A DNA stretch of 14,920 bases from Sphingomonadales bacterium (lineage in GTDB: Bacteria; Bacteroidota; Bacteroidia; UBA7662). The stretch spans positions 1 to 14,920 of the forward strand of contig VHBD01000022.1 of the NCBI GenBank assembly GCA_016872125.1, in the 5' to 3' direction. Below, one piece after another: positions 1-8,567 of this stretch; the stretch's first letter is position 1; each line of letters starts with the position of its first letter. The notes under the pieces are model-generated. The model saw nothing but the letters and a program-made list of their open reading frames with translations. It was not told where the DNA came from and searched no databases. A program made the position numbers and the translations under genes.

Positions 1-188
1 AGGGTGGTTTTCGCTAAGCGAAGCATCATTTGTCCAGAACAACATTCGCGCCGCGAGCAATAACGCATCAACCGCGCAAGCACGGTTTGGGGTTTATCGG
101 GCTTAGGCCCAAGGGGTTTGTGGTATTCTTCGTTCAAGAGGCCTCCTTCGTTCAAGGGGCTTCAAATTTCGGTATTTTTGCGCGTACC
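1..188. other. Upstream region of murF-alr, no gene recognised
   Basis: The reading frame of murF-alr stays open back to a TTG at 30, but the residues before the ATG at 189 do not resemble the start of any MurF. I read this stretch as noncoding or as the edge of something outside the window. It holds a short perfect inverted repeat at 10-22 (TTCGCT, one base, AGCGAA) and a 14-base near-direct repeat at 129-142 and 147-160 with an 18-base period. Neither has a clear role. An exact TAnnTTTG element lies at 173-180. Confidence 0.4.
173..180 (+). promoter_or_regulatory. Putative -7 element (TAnnTTTG) for murF-alr
   Basis: TATTTTTG matches the Bacteroidota -7 consensus TAnnTTTG exactly. With +1 about seven bases past the last G, transcription would begin near 187, giving a leader of about two bases before the ATG at 189. 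The -33 element is poor: TTCG at 147-150 matches three of four bases of TTTG, with a 22-base spacer. The call is an inference from position and consensus. Confidence 0.4.
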
Positions 189-2813
189 ATGATTAAAGGG
201 GCGGAATTGATATGGACCTTGGAGCGGGTAGCCGCTGTTTGCCCCAATTCCAGGTGGCTGAGCAAGGAAGCGAGTCTAAATATCCCCATCGAAGAGTGGG
301 TTTACGATACCAGGCGCTGTTCCTCCCCAGGAAAAGCGGTCTTTTTGGCCCTGAGCGGGCAGGGTCCCAATGCCCGTAATGGCCATCAATACCTTGAACA
401 GGCCTATACCATGGGTATTCGCAATTTTGTGGTGGATCAGGAGCAAACACCGGAGATGATCAAGCTTGCGGGGGCAAGCGTACTTGTTGTGCCCAAGGTC
501 TTAACGGCATTGCAGGCCGTTGCCGCAGAGCATCGTAGGCAATGGGGTCGCCCCCTATGGGCCATCACCGGCTCTAACGGCAAAACGCAGGTCAAAGAAT
601 GGCTGACCGATCTCGTTGCGGATTGGGTAATCCCCGGCAAAACACCAGGCAGTTTCAATTCTCAATTGGGTGTTCCTCTGTCTGTTTTGGGCCTGCAAGA
701 GCGTCACCCCTGGGCTGTGATGGAAGCCGGTATTTCCAAATCAGGAGAAATGGAAAACATCGCCCAGATTCTTCAGCCTGATTTGGGCCTGCTAGTTCAC
801 TTTGGCCCGGCACACCGCGAAGGCTTTGAGGATGAAGCGCAGAAACTTCGCGAAAAATTAAAGCTCTTTGTTCACTCCCATACCCTTGTTGCAAGGCTTG
901 ACGTCGTCCTTAGGTTTCCGGGGGTTTGGCGGGAACACATGGAAAAAGCCAACTCTTGTCGATTTGTTTTTTGGGAATTTCAAGACACAGAAAACCTAAG
1001 GGACCATTGGACTACCTGGAAAGAGGAGGTGTTGGCTAAGAATCTTGATCCCCAACGAATGATGTTATGGGTTGCAGGAGCAGAACAAGCCCACCCCTCG
1101 CATATGACTTTGGGCTTATTCGATGCAGACCAAGCAGAGACCATCGAATTTGAATCTCCAAACAGCCACCGCGCGGTTTTGGAAAACATCACGGGCGCCG
1201 CGTTATTGCTTTGGGCTGGCGGAGAATGGCGCCCCGAAATCGGGCCCCGATTTGCCTCCTTGCGACCATTACCTATGCGTCTAGAAATAAGGGAATTACC
1301 AGGATCTTCTCGACTCATCAACGACAGTTACAGCCTGGACAGAGATTCCCTTAAATTGGCCCTGGAAGAGTGGTCCTCACGTCGTGGGGGCAATCAGGGT
1401 GTTATTGTGTTATCCGAGCCAGATATCGCAAGAGCCAACCCCCACATTGAACCAATTCACACCCTCATGGAATTAAGGGATCTTTTGATTTCCTTTGGGT
1501 GGGACACCTTGGTTCTTGTGGGTAAATTATGGGACGCTATCCAATTTTCCGAAAGCGAATCCACAAAGGTATTTCGTTATGAATCCACCGAAGCCCTGTT
1601 GCAGCGTTGGCCTTTGAACGATTTACGTCGTCTAACGGTGCTGGTGAAAGGATCCCGTAAATTTGCTTTTGAGCGTATAGAGCAGCGGCTCTTGGTTTTG
1701 GGTTATCAAAACGTTTTGGAGATTGATTTGGAAGCCGCCAAACACAATTTTCGGCTCTTCAAAAGTTCGCTTCAACCTGGCGTCCGCGTGATGGTCATGG
1801 TCAAGGCAAGGGCTTATGGAAGTGGAAGCATCGAAATTGCAAGGACTATGGAAGAGGCGGGGGCTGATTACCTCGCGGTGGCCTATGCCGGAGAAGGCCT
1901 GGAATTGCGCAACGAAGGCATTCGCTTGCCCATCATGGTGATGAACAGCGGGAATATTCACCCGGACGTCTTGCTCAAGGCCAATTTGGAGCCGGATTTA
2001 TACGATTGTTTGGAAATCCAAAACTGGATAGCCCTTGGGCGTGACCGGTCCGGCGTGACCGGTGAACCCGTCGGCGTTCATTTGCAATTGGATACGGGTA
2101 TGCGGCGTTTGGGCATTTCGCTTTCTGAGCACACCAAGGCCCTGGATTTGCTCCAAACTACCGGCGGTGGATTGCGCGTTTGCAGCATTTACACCCACCT
2201 TACTTCGGCCGAAGACGCAAGCCAAGACGCGTACAGTCAGCGGCAATGGTTGGAATTACAATCCTTTGCCGATAGGTTCCAAAAACAAATCGGTTACAGG
2301 CCTTTGATTCATGCTTTGAACACGGCAGGGATTCTTCGTTTTCCGGATTTTCAAGGCGACATGGTTCGCTTGGGGCTTGGGCTGTATGGGCTTGAGCCCA
2401 CAGGCAATCTACAGGCGCAGCTTAAGCCATTGACTAAATTCAAAACCGTGATTTCTCAAATCCATTGGCTGCGTCAAGGCGATCGTATTGGCTACGGCAA
2501 CGCGGGTTGCATGCCCCAGGATGGCCAAGTTGGTGTTCTGCCCGTAGGTTATGCGGATGGTTTGCGAAGAGCCTTGGGCTTGGGCAAAATCACTATGCAA
2601 TGCAAAGGCAGGCCCGTTCCAACCATTGGCCGAATCAGCATGGATTTTTGTTTGGTGTATTTGGGGGATATGGACGTTGAAATTGGGGATGAGGTTTGTC
2701 TTTTTGGGGAGCCCGGCACCATCGAGGAATGGGCCAAAACCTGCGATACCATCCCGTATGAAATTTTAACCTCCATTTCGGATCGCGTTCAGAGGGTTTA
2801 TACCCGAGGTTGA
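189..2813 (+). CDS. murF-alr: Bifunctional UDP-MurNAc-tripeptide:D-Ala-D-Ala ligase / alanine racemase
   Basis: This 874-residue cytoplasmic fusion enzyme supplies the peptidoglycan pathway. The N-terminal MurF half joins D-Ala-D-Ala to the UDP-MurNAc-tripeptide using ATP; the C-terminal half is a PLP-dependent alanine racemase that makes D-Ala. MurF shows the P-loop ITGSNGKT with Lys132, the stretch FNSQLGVPLSVL, and MEAGISKSGEME. The racemase half begins near residue 505 and has the PLP lysine Lys539 in MVKARAYGSG, LDTGMRRLGI, HLTSAED, the catalytic Tyr769 in RIGYGNAG, and ISMD. The MurF-Alr fusion is typical of Bacteroidota. I chose the ATG at 189 over the upstream TTG at 30 because the extra 53 residues look non-coding and a -7 element sits just before 189. 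One oddity: the usual NDSYN motif of MurF reads NDSYS here. No terminator is visible before the next gene. Confidence 0.96.
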   Translation: MIKGAELIWTLERVAAVCPNSRWLSKEASLNIPIEEWVYDTRRCSSPGKAVFLALSGQGPNARNGHQYLEQAYTMGIRNFVVDQEQTPEMIKLAGASVLVVPKVLTALQAVAAEHRRQWGRPLWAITGSNGKTQVKEWLTDLVADWVIPGKTPGSFNSQLGVPLSVLGLQERHPWAVMEAGISKSGEMENIAQILQPDLGLLVHFGPAHREGFEDEAQKLREKLKLFVHSHTLVARLDVVLRFPGVWREHMEKANSCRFVFWEFQDTENLRDHWTTWKEEVLAKNLDPQRMMLWVAGAEQAHPSHMTLGLFDADQAETIEFESPNSHRAVLENITGAALLLWAGGEWRPEIGPRFASLRPLPMRLEIRELPGSSRLINDSYSLDRDSLKLALEEWSSRRGGNQGVIVLSEPDIARANPHIEPIHTLMELRDLLISFGWDTLVLVGKLWDAIQFSESESTKVFRYESTEALLQRWPLNDLRRLTVLVKGSRKFAFERIEQRLLVLGYQNVLEIDLEAAKHNFRLFKSSLQPGVRVMVMVKARAYGSGSIEIARTMEEAGADYLAVAYAGEGLELRNEGIRLPIMVMNSGNIHPDVLLKANLEPDLYDCLEIQNWIALGRDRSGVTGEPVGVHLQLDTGMRRLGISLSEHTKALDLLQTTGGGLRVCSIYTHLTSAEDASQDAYSQRQWLELQSFADRFQKQIGYRPLIHALNTAGILRFPDFQGDMVRLGLGLYGLEPTGNLQAQLKPLTKFKTVISQIHWLRQGDRIGYGNAGCMPQDGQVGVLPVGYADGLRRALGLGKITMQCKGRPVPTIGRISMDFCLVYLGDMDVEIGDEVCLFGEPGTIEEWAKTCDTIPYEILTSISDRVQRVYTRG

Positions 2814-2828
2814 ATCCCCAAAAGACCT

Positions 2829-2836
2829 TAAATTTG
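2829..2836 (+). promoter_or_regulatory. Putative -7 element (TAnnTTTG) for the feo cluster
   Basis: TAAATTTG matches TAnnTTTG exactly and lies nine bases before the ATG at 2846. The predicted +1 near 2843 would give a leader of about three bases. The -33 candidate GTTG at 2809-2812 has a short 16-base spacer, so support there is weak. It would let the iron cluster be transcribed apart from murF-alr. I saw no clear Fur box nearby by eye. Confidence 0.4.
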
Positions 2837-2845
2837 ACCGAGACC

Positions 2846-3049
2846 ATGTTCCCTTTTTATTCGATTTTTTTTATTGGGCGCGCAAGCCGCTCGGAATTTC
2901 CAAAATGGGCACTTCCAAAAATCGCCTTGTTTTTCATCTTGTTTTTCATAACAAGTTGTGCATCTGTTCGTAAGCGGGGCTGCAATTGTCCTCAAATCGG
3001 TGAGAATTTTCAAGACAAGCCCAACCAAACGGATCAATTTCATGGGTGA
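2846..3049 (+). CDS. Small cysteine-rich lipoprotein upstream of feoA
   Basis: The predicted 67-residue protein has a charged n-region, a hydrophobic stretch (residues 26-36, IALFFILFFIT) and a lipobox ending ITSC, with the lipidated cysteine at residue 38. The mature part is only 30 residues and carries a CNCP cluster (RGCNCPQIG). Small lipoproteins with a GCxCP-like segment are, as I recall, common in Bacteroidota, but I know of no assigned function. The ATG at 2846 gives a signal peptide of 37 residues, rather long; a TTG at 2810 would extend it further. Its stop codon overlaps the chosen feoA start by eight bases, which suggests translational coupling with iron transport. No homologue was checked, and a spurious ORF remains possible, though a clean lipobox in a short ORF by chance is unlikely. 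Confidence 0.55.
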   Translation: MFPFYSIFFIGRASRSEFPKWALPKIALFFILFFITSCASVRKRGCNCPQIGENFQDKPNQTDQFHG

Positions 3050-3347
3050 TCTACCGGGGCGCTCCAATGCTGAGGGCTATTTGAATACCGCGCCAATGGG
3101 CAAGCCGTTGAGGGTTATCCAACTCATTGAGGGAGATCTTTCGCTAAAGCTTATGGAAATGGGCTGCCTTCCTGGGCAATGGGTGGAAATCGTCCATCGG
3201 GCCTCCGGCGGCCACGCTCTTGCTTTGCAGGTTGCGGACTATGTCTTGGCGCTAAGGGCCGAAGAGGCTAGGGCGGTCATGGTTCGATGGGGAGAATCCC
3301 CCGTGGCGGACATGGATTTTTTTGCAATAACATCAACGCAAGGATGA
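3042..3347 (+). CDS. feoA: FeoA-domain ferrous iron transport protein
   Basis: The product is about 101 residues with a single FeoA (SH3-like) domain. Visible family features are PLRVIQLIEGDLSLKLMEMGCLPGQWVEIV, then GGHALALQVADYVLALRAEEARAVMV, which matches the usual pattern of a glycine-rich turn, a 'lalR' strand and a C-terminal 'eA..i.V'. FeoA is a small cytoplasmic partner that assists or regulates FeoB in Fe2+ import. Two starts are plausible: ATG 3042, which overlaps the lipoprotein stop, and ATG 3096, which gives the canonical short FeoA. I list the longer form because of the coupling pattern. The stop TGA at 3345-3347 overlaps the feoB ATG at 3344 (ATGA), a strong sign of one operon. 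Bacteroidota often carry feoA fused to feoB; here they are separate. Confidence 0.9.
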   Translation: MGDLPGRSNAEGYLNTAPMGKPLRVIQLIEGDLSLKLMEMGCLPGQWVEIVHRASGGHALALQVADYVLALRAEEARAVMVRWGESPVADMDFFAITSTQG

Positions 3348-5338
3348 TGCGGCGTAGAATCTACGTTGCAGGAAATCCCAATTCCGGCAAAAGCACCCTG
3401 TTCAATGCCCTTTCGGGTTTGCACCAAAAAACAGCGAATTTTCCGGGCGTTACCGTAGAGAGCCTTCAATCCACCTTGGATTTGGGCAACGGCGTTATGG
3501 CTGATTTGGTGGACCTTCCTGGGACCTACAGCTTGTATCCGCAATCCGAAGACGAAAAGGTCGCCTGCCGTGAGCTGATCCAGGCCTCCTTGGAACCGCA
3601 AACGCCTACCCTAATTTTGTTGGTGCTCGATGCCTCGAACCTGTTTCGAAGCATGCTCTTGATCAGTCAAATCCGCGACCTCAATCTACCCATGTTGGTG
3701 GTATTGAACAAAGCCGATCGCGTAAGCAGCCCAAGCCTTAAGGGCGTGATCCAGTGGTTTTTCGATGAACTTGGTTTGGTTGCCGTGGCTGCCGATGCCC
3801 GCAAGGGTAGAGGATTGCCAGAAATTCAACGGGCAATCCGTAAGCCATTGGAGGCCTATGCGGTTGGCCAACGGGGTGCGGGACCGTCTCCTGCCGATCA
3901 GTGGAAGCAGTTATACGATTCCCCCGAAGCCTCATCGCCTCCTGCTCGTCAAGAAGAAATTCGTCGGCAACATTCCAAGGAAACCGTGGAGCGCTACAGC
4001 CTCATTGCGGCTCAGCTTAAATCATGTCCGGTTCACGAAACCAAAGCCAAACCCGCCTTACCGAATTCGATGGATAGGGTTCTGTTGCATCCATTCTGGG
4101 GCTATGTGGTTTTTGTGGCGGTGATGTCCCTGATTTTTCAGGCCCTGTTTGCTTGGGCCTCTTACCCCATGGATGGGATCGAAAGCATGATGTTATGGGC
4201 CGCTGACTACACCCAGCAGGCCCTGCAATCGCAATACCCCGGATGGGCAAGGTTTTTGGTGCAAGGTTTGATACCGGGGATTAGCGGCGTTTTGGTTTTT
4301 GTGCCGCAGATCTTTCTCTTGTTTTTCTTTCTGGTGGTGCTTGAAGAAAGCGGTTACATGTCGAGGGTCAGCTACTTGATGGATCATGGCTTGAAATCGA
4401 TTGGCCTTAACGGGAAGTCAATCGTGCCGATGATAGGGGGCTTTGCCTGCGCTGTGCCTTCGATAACGGCGACTCGTAACATTGTGTCCTGGAAAGAAAG
4501 GATGGCCACCATCATGGTGTTGCCCCTCATGAGCTGCAGCGCAAGGCTTCCGGTCTATGCTCTGCTGATCCAGTTCGCCGTGCCGGGCGGCTATTGGTTG
4601 GGCATTTTTAGTCTTCAAGGTCTAACCATGATGGGGCTGTACCTATTGGGGGTCGTGGCGGCCATAGGCTCTGCGTTGGTGATGAAGTATTGGATCAAGC
4701 CCAAAGGCCCGTCCTATTTTATGCTTGAAATTACCCCCTATCAATGGCCGGTTTCCCGCAATTTATGGCAGGTGCCCGCAAGGTATTGTGTTAATTTTGT
4801 GCAAGGCGCTGGTAAGGTAATTGTTTTGGTTTCGGTGTTGTTGTGGGCATTGTCTTCATTCGGTCCAAGAAACAACATGATGGCCACCCTCCGAGGCCAA
4901 GAAGAAGCCCCGCCGCTGGAACAAAGCTATGCCGGCGTCTTGGGAAGAGCCCTAGAGCCTGTGGTGGAGCCGTTGGGTTTTGATTGGAAAATAGGAATTG
5001 CTCTTGTGACTTCCTTTGCGGCAAGGGAAGTATTTGTGGGCACCATGGCCACCATTTACGGGCTCGAAGGAGATCCGGATGATCCCCAAACCGGAAAGCG
5101 GCTGAAAGAAAGGATGGGGGCCGATCTCAAGGCAGGTACCCATCAACCCATGTTTGATTCCGCAACGGTCTGGTCCTTGTTAATTTTTTATGCCTTTGCT
5201 TTGCAATGCATGAGCACCATTGCCGCGACGCGTATGGAAACCAAATCCTGGAAATGGCCGATGCTTCAACTTGCTTACCTTAGTTTCCTGGCCTATGCGG
5301 GCTCATTTTTGGTTTATCGCCTTTGTTTATTGATTTGA
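3344..5338 (+). CDS. feoB: Ferrous iron transporter FeoB (GTPase permease)
   Basis: The 664-residue inner-membrane protein imports Fe2+. The cytoplasmic G domain comes first: G1 GNPNSGKST (residues 10-18), G2 threonine Thr37 in PGVTVE, G3 DLPGT (57-61), G4 NKAD (122-125) and a G5-like ADARKG. From about residue 245 the protein is mostly hydrophobic membrane helices, with the two FeoB gate motifs: GGFACAVPSITATR containing Cys369 (usually GFGCNVP) and LMSCSARLPVYALL containing Cys398. The FAAREVFVGTMATIYG segment is also a family hallmark. The start is the ATG at 3344 that overlaps the feoA stop; an ATG at 3347 is equally possible, while 3287 lies inside feoA and adds non-family residues. The protein is shorter than the ~770-residue enterobacterial form, and no FeoC gene is visible. 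Confidence 0.96.
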   Translation: MMRRRIYVAGNPNSGKSTLFNALSGLHQKTANFPGVTVESLQSTLDLGNGVMADLVDLPGTYSLYPQSEDEKVACRELIQASLEPQTPTLILLVLDASNLFRSMLLISQIRDLNLPMLVVLNKADRVSSPSLKGVIQWFFDELGLVAVAADARKGRGLPEIQRAIRKPLEAYAVGQRGAGPSPADQWKQLYDSPEASSPPARQEEIRRQHSKETVERYSLIAAQLKSCPVHETKAKPALPNSMDRVLLHPFWGYVVFVAVMSLIFQALFAWASYPMDGIESMMLWAADYTQQALQSQYPGWARFLVQGLIPGISGVLVFVPQIFLLFFFLVVLEESGYMSRVSYLMDHGLKSIGLNGKSIVPMIGGFACAVPSITATRNIVSWKERMATIMVLPLMSCSARLPVYALLIQFAVPGGYWLGIFSLQGLTMMGLYLLGVVAAIGSALVMKYWIKPKGPSYFMLEITPYQWPVSRNLWQVPARYCVNFVQGAGKVIVLVSVLLWALSSFGPRNNMMATLRGQEEAPPLEQSYAGVLGRALEPVVEPLGFDWKIGIALVTSFAAREVFVGTMATIYGLEGDPDDPQTGKRLKERMGADLKAGTHQPMFDSATVWSLLIFYAFALQCMSTIAATRMETKSWKWPMLQLAYLSFLAYAGSFLVYRLCLLI

Positions 5339-5985
5339 CCCGCGTACCTAATTATCAAAACAGGGCTCTTCTAACCCCCCTTATTCAGAAGCTTAAACCG
5401 TACATGAGCGAGGAGGCCGCTGTGTGGGTTGCGCAGCTATTGATTGTTCATGGGGTTGAATTGCTAATCACTCAAGAACGAAGTTCCAAATTTGCGGATT
5501 ACCGTCCACCGTGGAAAGGAAGAGGCCACGTCATCACGCTGAATTACAACCTTAGGCCCCTGAGTTTTCTGCTCATCTTTCTTCATGAATACGCGCATTT
5601 GTTGAATTGGGTGGATTACGGCCCCCGCGTTGCAATTCATGGAGTCGAATGGGCCAAAGCGTATGCAAGCCTGGTTAACGGGGCCATCCAACGCGGATTT
5701 TTCCCGGAGGCCATGCACGGGCCGCTTCGAAGAGCCATGCGAAACCCTCAAGTTTCGGGCTGTGCACAACCGGAATTGATGGAATGGCTTCGGAAATACG
5801 AAGGGCAAGAAGAGGGCTGGTACCCGCTGGAGCAATTGAATGAGGGAGCGCGCTTCCGCACCAAAGCCGGTATGACCTTTCTCAAAGGCCCCAAAGGCCG
5901 CACTCGATACCGCTGCCTTCGCCTCCCCGGGCGAGAGATGTACCTTATTCATCAAAGCCTGATGGTCATGCCGTTACAGGGATGA
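5335..5985 (+). CDS. SprT-like zinc metalloprotease domain protein
   Basis: The product is about 216 residues. It carries the zincin motif HEYAH (residues 84-88) followed by HGVEW (His102 as the likely third ligand), the layout of the SprT-like family, related to the protease domain of Spartan/SPRTN. The C-terminal part (RFRTKAGMTFLKGPKGRTRYRC) looks like the small basic end found in Bacteroidota SprT-like proteins. There is no signal peptide, so it should be cytoplasmic; the substrate is unknown. The N-terminus is uncertain: TTG at 5335 overlaps the feoB stop (TTGA), TTG at 5323 adds four residues, and ATG at 5404 would cut off part of the N-terminal helix. I prefer 5335 because it fits the overlapping-start pattern of the cluster. 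It ends 21 bases from the convergent aminopeptidase gene. Confidence 0.82.
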   Translation: MTRVPNYQNRALLTPLIQKLKPYMSEEAAVWVAQLLIVHGVELLITQERSSKFADYRPPWKGRGHVITLNYNLRPLSFLLIFLHEYAHLLNWVDYGPRVAIHGVEWAKAYASLVNGAIQRGFFPEAMHGPLRRAMRNPQVSGCAQPELMEWLRKYEGQEEGWYPLEQLNEGARFRTKAGMTFLKGPKGRTRYRCLRLPGREMYLIHQSLMVMPLQG

Positions 5986-6006
5986 CCGATGCGCATGCTT
6001 GCGATT

Positions 6007-8553
6007 CTACTTGCCCTCCAAATCCAATTTTTGTTCTGATGCGATGGCACGAATTCTACCCGAAGGGTGTTGTGATAATTTATTGTAAAGGGTTATCCCT
6101 CGGCCTTTTTGGTCCAGCCTCATCACGGCTTTGTTATAGGCTTTGAGCCACCCCGCGAATTGGCGCTGGGAACGAGCGTCTCTTAATTGTAACAATGATT
6201 TTTCGATAAACGAGAGGTCTTGGCTTTCCCCGTGCTGGGCATAAAAATCCAATAAGGCACTGACCATGGTGGGCTCGCTTTCGAGGCTGCGCGCTGTGGC
6301 GAGGGCTTTGGCTGCTTGGTCTTTGACCAAACCCTTCAAGCCAGCCGCTGCAACGAGCAACGAGGAGTCTTTGTTTAGTACTTGCTCCAACCATCCTACT
6401 TCCAAGGCTGTGCCTGAGTCTGAGGTTTCAATGAGTTTGATCAGCGCCTTTTGGCGAACAGAGGATCGAGTATCTGATTCCACGGTTTTACCGAGCAGTT
6501 TATAGAGTAGAAAATCTTGCTTCAGCACATGAACGGGAATGGATTCTGCCGCCAAGGATCGGATAACCGGGGAAGGGTCCCGCAAGGCGCGGGTAACAAT
6601 GTTTTGGTAATCCATGGCCTCGGTGACCTTGGCGGGATCGTTCCAGGCCCCAAAAAATCGGGGATTGCGAAGAAGCTGTTCAAGCGCCCTTTTGCGATCG
6701 TAGTAAAAAAGCCCCCCTTTGAATTGCAAAACAAATTCTTCAAAAGTTCGTTGATCGTCGTATTCGCACAAGAGAATTCTCCCTAAATCATGCCCCGTCC
6801 ATACCGGCTGAGGCAAATCAAATCGAAATTCTTGTTCTTGCTTGTCGAGGACGATTCGTCTGGAAGTCGATGAATCGTAAAAGTAAAATTCAAGTTGAAT
6901 CGGCAAGGAAAAAAGCTTGCCCGGAATGGCGCTGTGTTTCTGGGAAATATTGAAAACACATTGTTTAGCGTTTTGGTCATAACGGTATTTCATCGAAAGC
7001 ACAGGGTGCCCCTTGGACAAGAACCACTGGTTAAAGAAAACCTGCAAATCCCTTCCGGTGACCTCTTCGCAAACGATGCGAAAATCATGAATTTCTGCTG
7101 CTTTGAAGCGATGCTTGGTGAGGTACAAACGAAGGGACTCGAAGAAGGCCTTGTCGCCAATCTCGTTTCGTAACATATGAAGAATTCTCGCCCCCTTGGC
7201 ATAGCTGTGCCGATCAAACATGTCCTCATTATCTTCGTAATAATACCGGATAAGATCCACTTGTTTGCGGCGAGATTCTGCCAAATAATCACGCAGGTTG
7301 CCCTCCAAGGCCGCGTCGGCCTCTTCTCGGCCGTAAGCGTGTTCGTACCACAGCGGCGTCCCGTACGTAGCAAAGGATTCGTTGAGGCTAAGGTTGCTCC
7401 AACTCTCGCAGGTGACCAAATCGCCAAACCAATGATGGAACATTTCGTGGGCTACCGTGCCTTCCGCGGATCCATCGACCAATTCCCTGGCGCTTCGTTG
7501 GGCCCATTGACCAAACACAACAGCCCCGGTATTTTCCATCGCCCCGGACACGAAATCCCTCACGGCAATTTGATGGTAGCTCGACCAAGGATAATCTACC
7601 CCAAGAACTTTGGAGTAATAATCAAGCATATCTGGCGTCCTGTGGAATATACGAGCCGCCAAGGGCGCATATTGCGGCTCAACGTAATAGTGCAACGGAA
7701 TATTTCTCCACGTATCCTTGGTCACAGAGAATTTGCCCGCCGCAATCATGGCTAGGTAGGGTGCATGCGGTAGATTATGCAGCCAGGTGTCCGTTCGTGT
7801 TCCGTCCTCATGCCGAGTGGAGCCCACCATGATTCCGTTGGAAAGGGTCACCATGGCCGTATCCACTCGAATCGATATTTGCTGGGTCATTTTCTGGTTA
7901 GGGGCGTCAATGGTGGGGAACCAACAAGAATTATGATCCGTTTCGCCCTGTGTCCAAACTTGAAGGGGCTTATCAGGGTAAACCGAATCTGGACGGATGA
8001 AGTACAGGCCTTTTTCGCCTTGGATTGCCGCCGATCCCGCCCCCGCGTTCAGGGAATCCGGAGAGGCGAGGTAGTCCATGTGAATTTCCAGAGCGGTTCC
8101 GCCAGCCAGGGTTTTGGGCAATTTGGCCGAAACCACCTTGCGGTTGTAGCGGTAGGCTAGATCAATCCAGCGGTTTGAATCCGCATCGAGGGTACGCATG
8201 GCCAACCGACGGATGGTGAATCCTTGGGCATCCAAGTCAACACTTTGAACGGGATAAAATCCAACTTGCATTCGGATCCATGCTTTGCCCTCCAATTGGG
8301 CGGTCTCGAAGAGGGGTTTGAGATCAAGCTTGGTGTGAACCAAGCGGAAATCCAGGGGCCTGGATGCCCGGTACCATTGAGCCCATGTGGGGGTTGTATC
8401 GTTTTGGATAGCGCTTAAGGTGGCCACGTTTTCAGAAAAGGGGCTTGCCCCCGTAGGCTTGGCCGTCGGAATGGACCTGTGGGTGCAGGCTGTTACGACC
8501 ATGGCCGCAATGCAGAATAACAAATTGGTTCTTATCGGGAAATTGTAGGCCAT
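6007..8553 (-). CDS. M1-family zinc aminopeptidase lipoprotein
   Basis: The predicted 848-residue exported protein has a lipoprotein signal ending VTAC, with the lipidated Cys23, so it should sit on a membrane facing the periplasm or outside. The catalytic domain has the exopeptidase motif GAMEN (337-341), the zinc motif HEMFH (369-373) and the third zinc ligand Glu392 in NESFATY, spaced as in gluzincins. A later SYAKGA segment probably supplies the transition-state tyrosine. Upstream, the stretch around QGE...WFPTIDAPNQKMT is also typical of M1 N-terminal domains. The last ~200 residues look like HEAT-type helical repeats (for example DPSPVIRSLAAESIP). It probably trims N-terminal residues from peptides for nutrient uptake. 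The ATG at 8553 is chosen because it places the signal peptide correctly; extension to 8625 would add 24 residues before it and overlap the divergent gene. No terminator is visible in the 21-base convergent gap. Confidence 0.93.
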   Translation of the reverse strand: MAYNFPIRTNLLFCIAAMVVTACTHRSIPTAKPTGASPFSENVATLSAIQNDTTPTWAQWYRASRPLDFRLVHTKLDLKPLFETAQLEGKAWIRMQVGFYPVQSVDLDAQGFTIRRLAMRTLDADSNRWIDLAYRYNRKVVSAKLPKTLAGGTALEIHMDYLASPDSLNAGAGSAAIQGEKGLYFIRPDSVYPDKPLQVWTQGETDHNSCWFPTIDAPNQKMTQQISIRVDTAMVTLSNGIMVGSTRHEDGTRTDTWLHNLPHAPYLAMIAAGKFSVTKDTWRNIPLHYYVEPQYAPLAARIFHRTPDMLDYYSKVLGVDYPWSSYHQIAVRDFVSGAMENTGAVVFGQWAQRSARELVDGSAEGTVAHEMFHHWFGDLVTCESWSNLSLNESFATYGTPLWYEHAYGREEADAALEGNLRDYLAESRRKQVDLIRYYYEDNEDMFDRHSYAKGARILHMLRNEIGDKAFFESLRLYLTKHRFKAAEIHDFRIVCEEVTGRDLQVFFNQWFLSKGHPVLSMKYRYDQNAKQCVFNISQKHSAIPGKLFSLPIQLEFYFYDSSTSRRIVLDKQEQEFRFDLPQPVWTGHDLGRILLCEYDDQRTFEEFVLQFKGGLFYYDRKRALEQLLRNPRFFGAWNDPAKVTEAMDYQNIVTRALRDPSPVIRSLAAESIPVHVLKQDFLLYKLLGKTVESDTRSSVRQKALIKLIETSDSGTALEVGWLEQVLNKDSSLLVAAAGLKGLVKDQAAKALATARSLESEPTMVSALLDFYAQHGESQDLSFIEKSLLQLRDARSQRQFAGWLKAYNKAVMRLDQKGRGITLYNKLSQHPSGRIRAIASEQKLDLEGK

Positions 8554-8559
8554 TAGGCT

Positions 8560-8567
8560 TATTTTCG
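8560..8567 (+). promoter_or_regulatory. Near-consensus -7 element for the biotin carrier gene
   Basis: TATTTTCG matches TAnnTTTG at five of the six fixed positions and lies seven bases before the ATG at 8575. It would place +1 at about 8574, an essentially leaderless message. There is no convincing -33 element. The site lies back to back with the aminopeptidase -7 element on the other strand. Confidence 0.25.

Noticed and set aside
10..22. Short inverted repeat as a terminator
   Set aside because: The stem is six pairs with a one-base centre, and no T-tract follows on either strand.
30..188. N-terminal extension of murF-alr from the TTG at 30
   Set aside because: The 53 added residues do not look like MurF, and a -7 promoter element lies directly before the ATG at 189.
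2828..3067. 79-codon - strand frame opposite the small lipoprotein
   Set aside because: The + strand frame has a signal peptide with lipobox and couples to feoA; the antisense frame has no such features.
5464..5955. 163-codon open frame on the - strand across the SprT-like gene
   Set aside because: It is antisense to a gene with clear zinc-binding motifs and its translation resembles no family.
7177..7755. 192-codon open frame on the + strand inside the aminopeptidase gene
   Set aside because: It lies antisense to the most conserved M1 catalytic region; the open frame is explained by the codon use of that gene.
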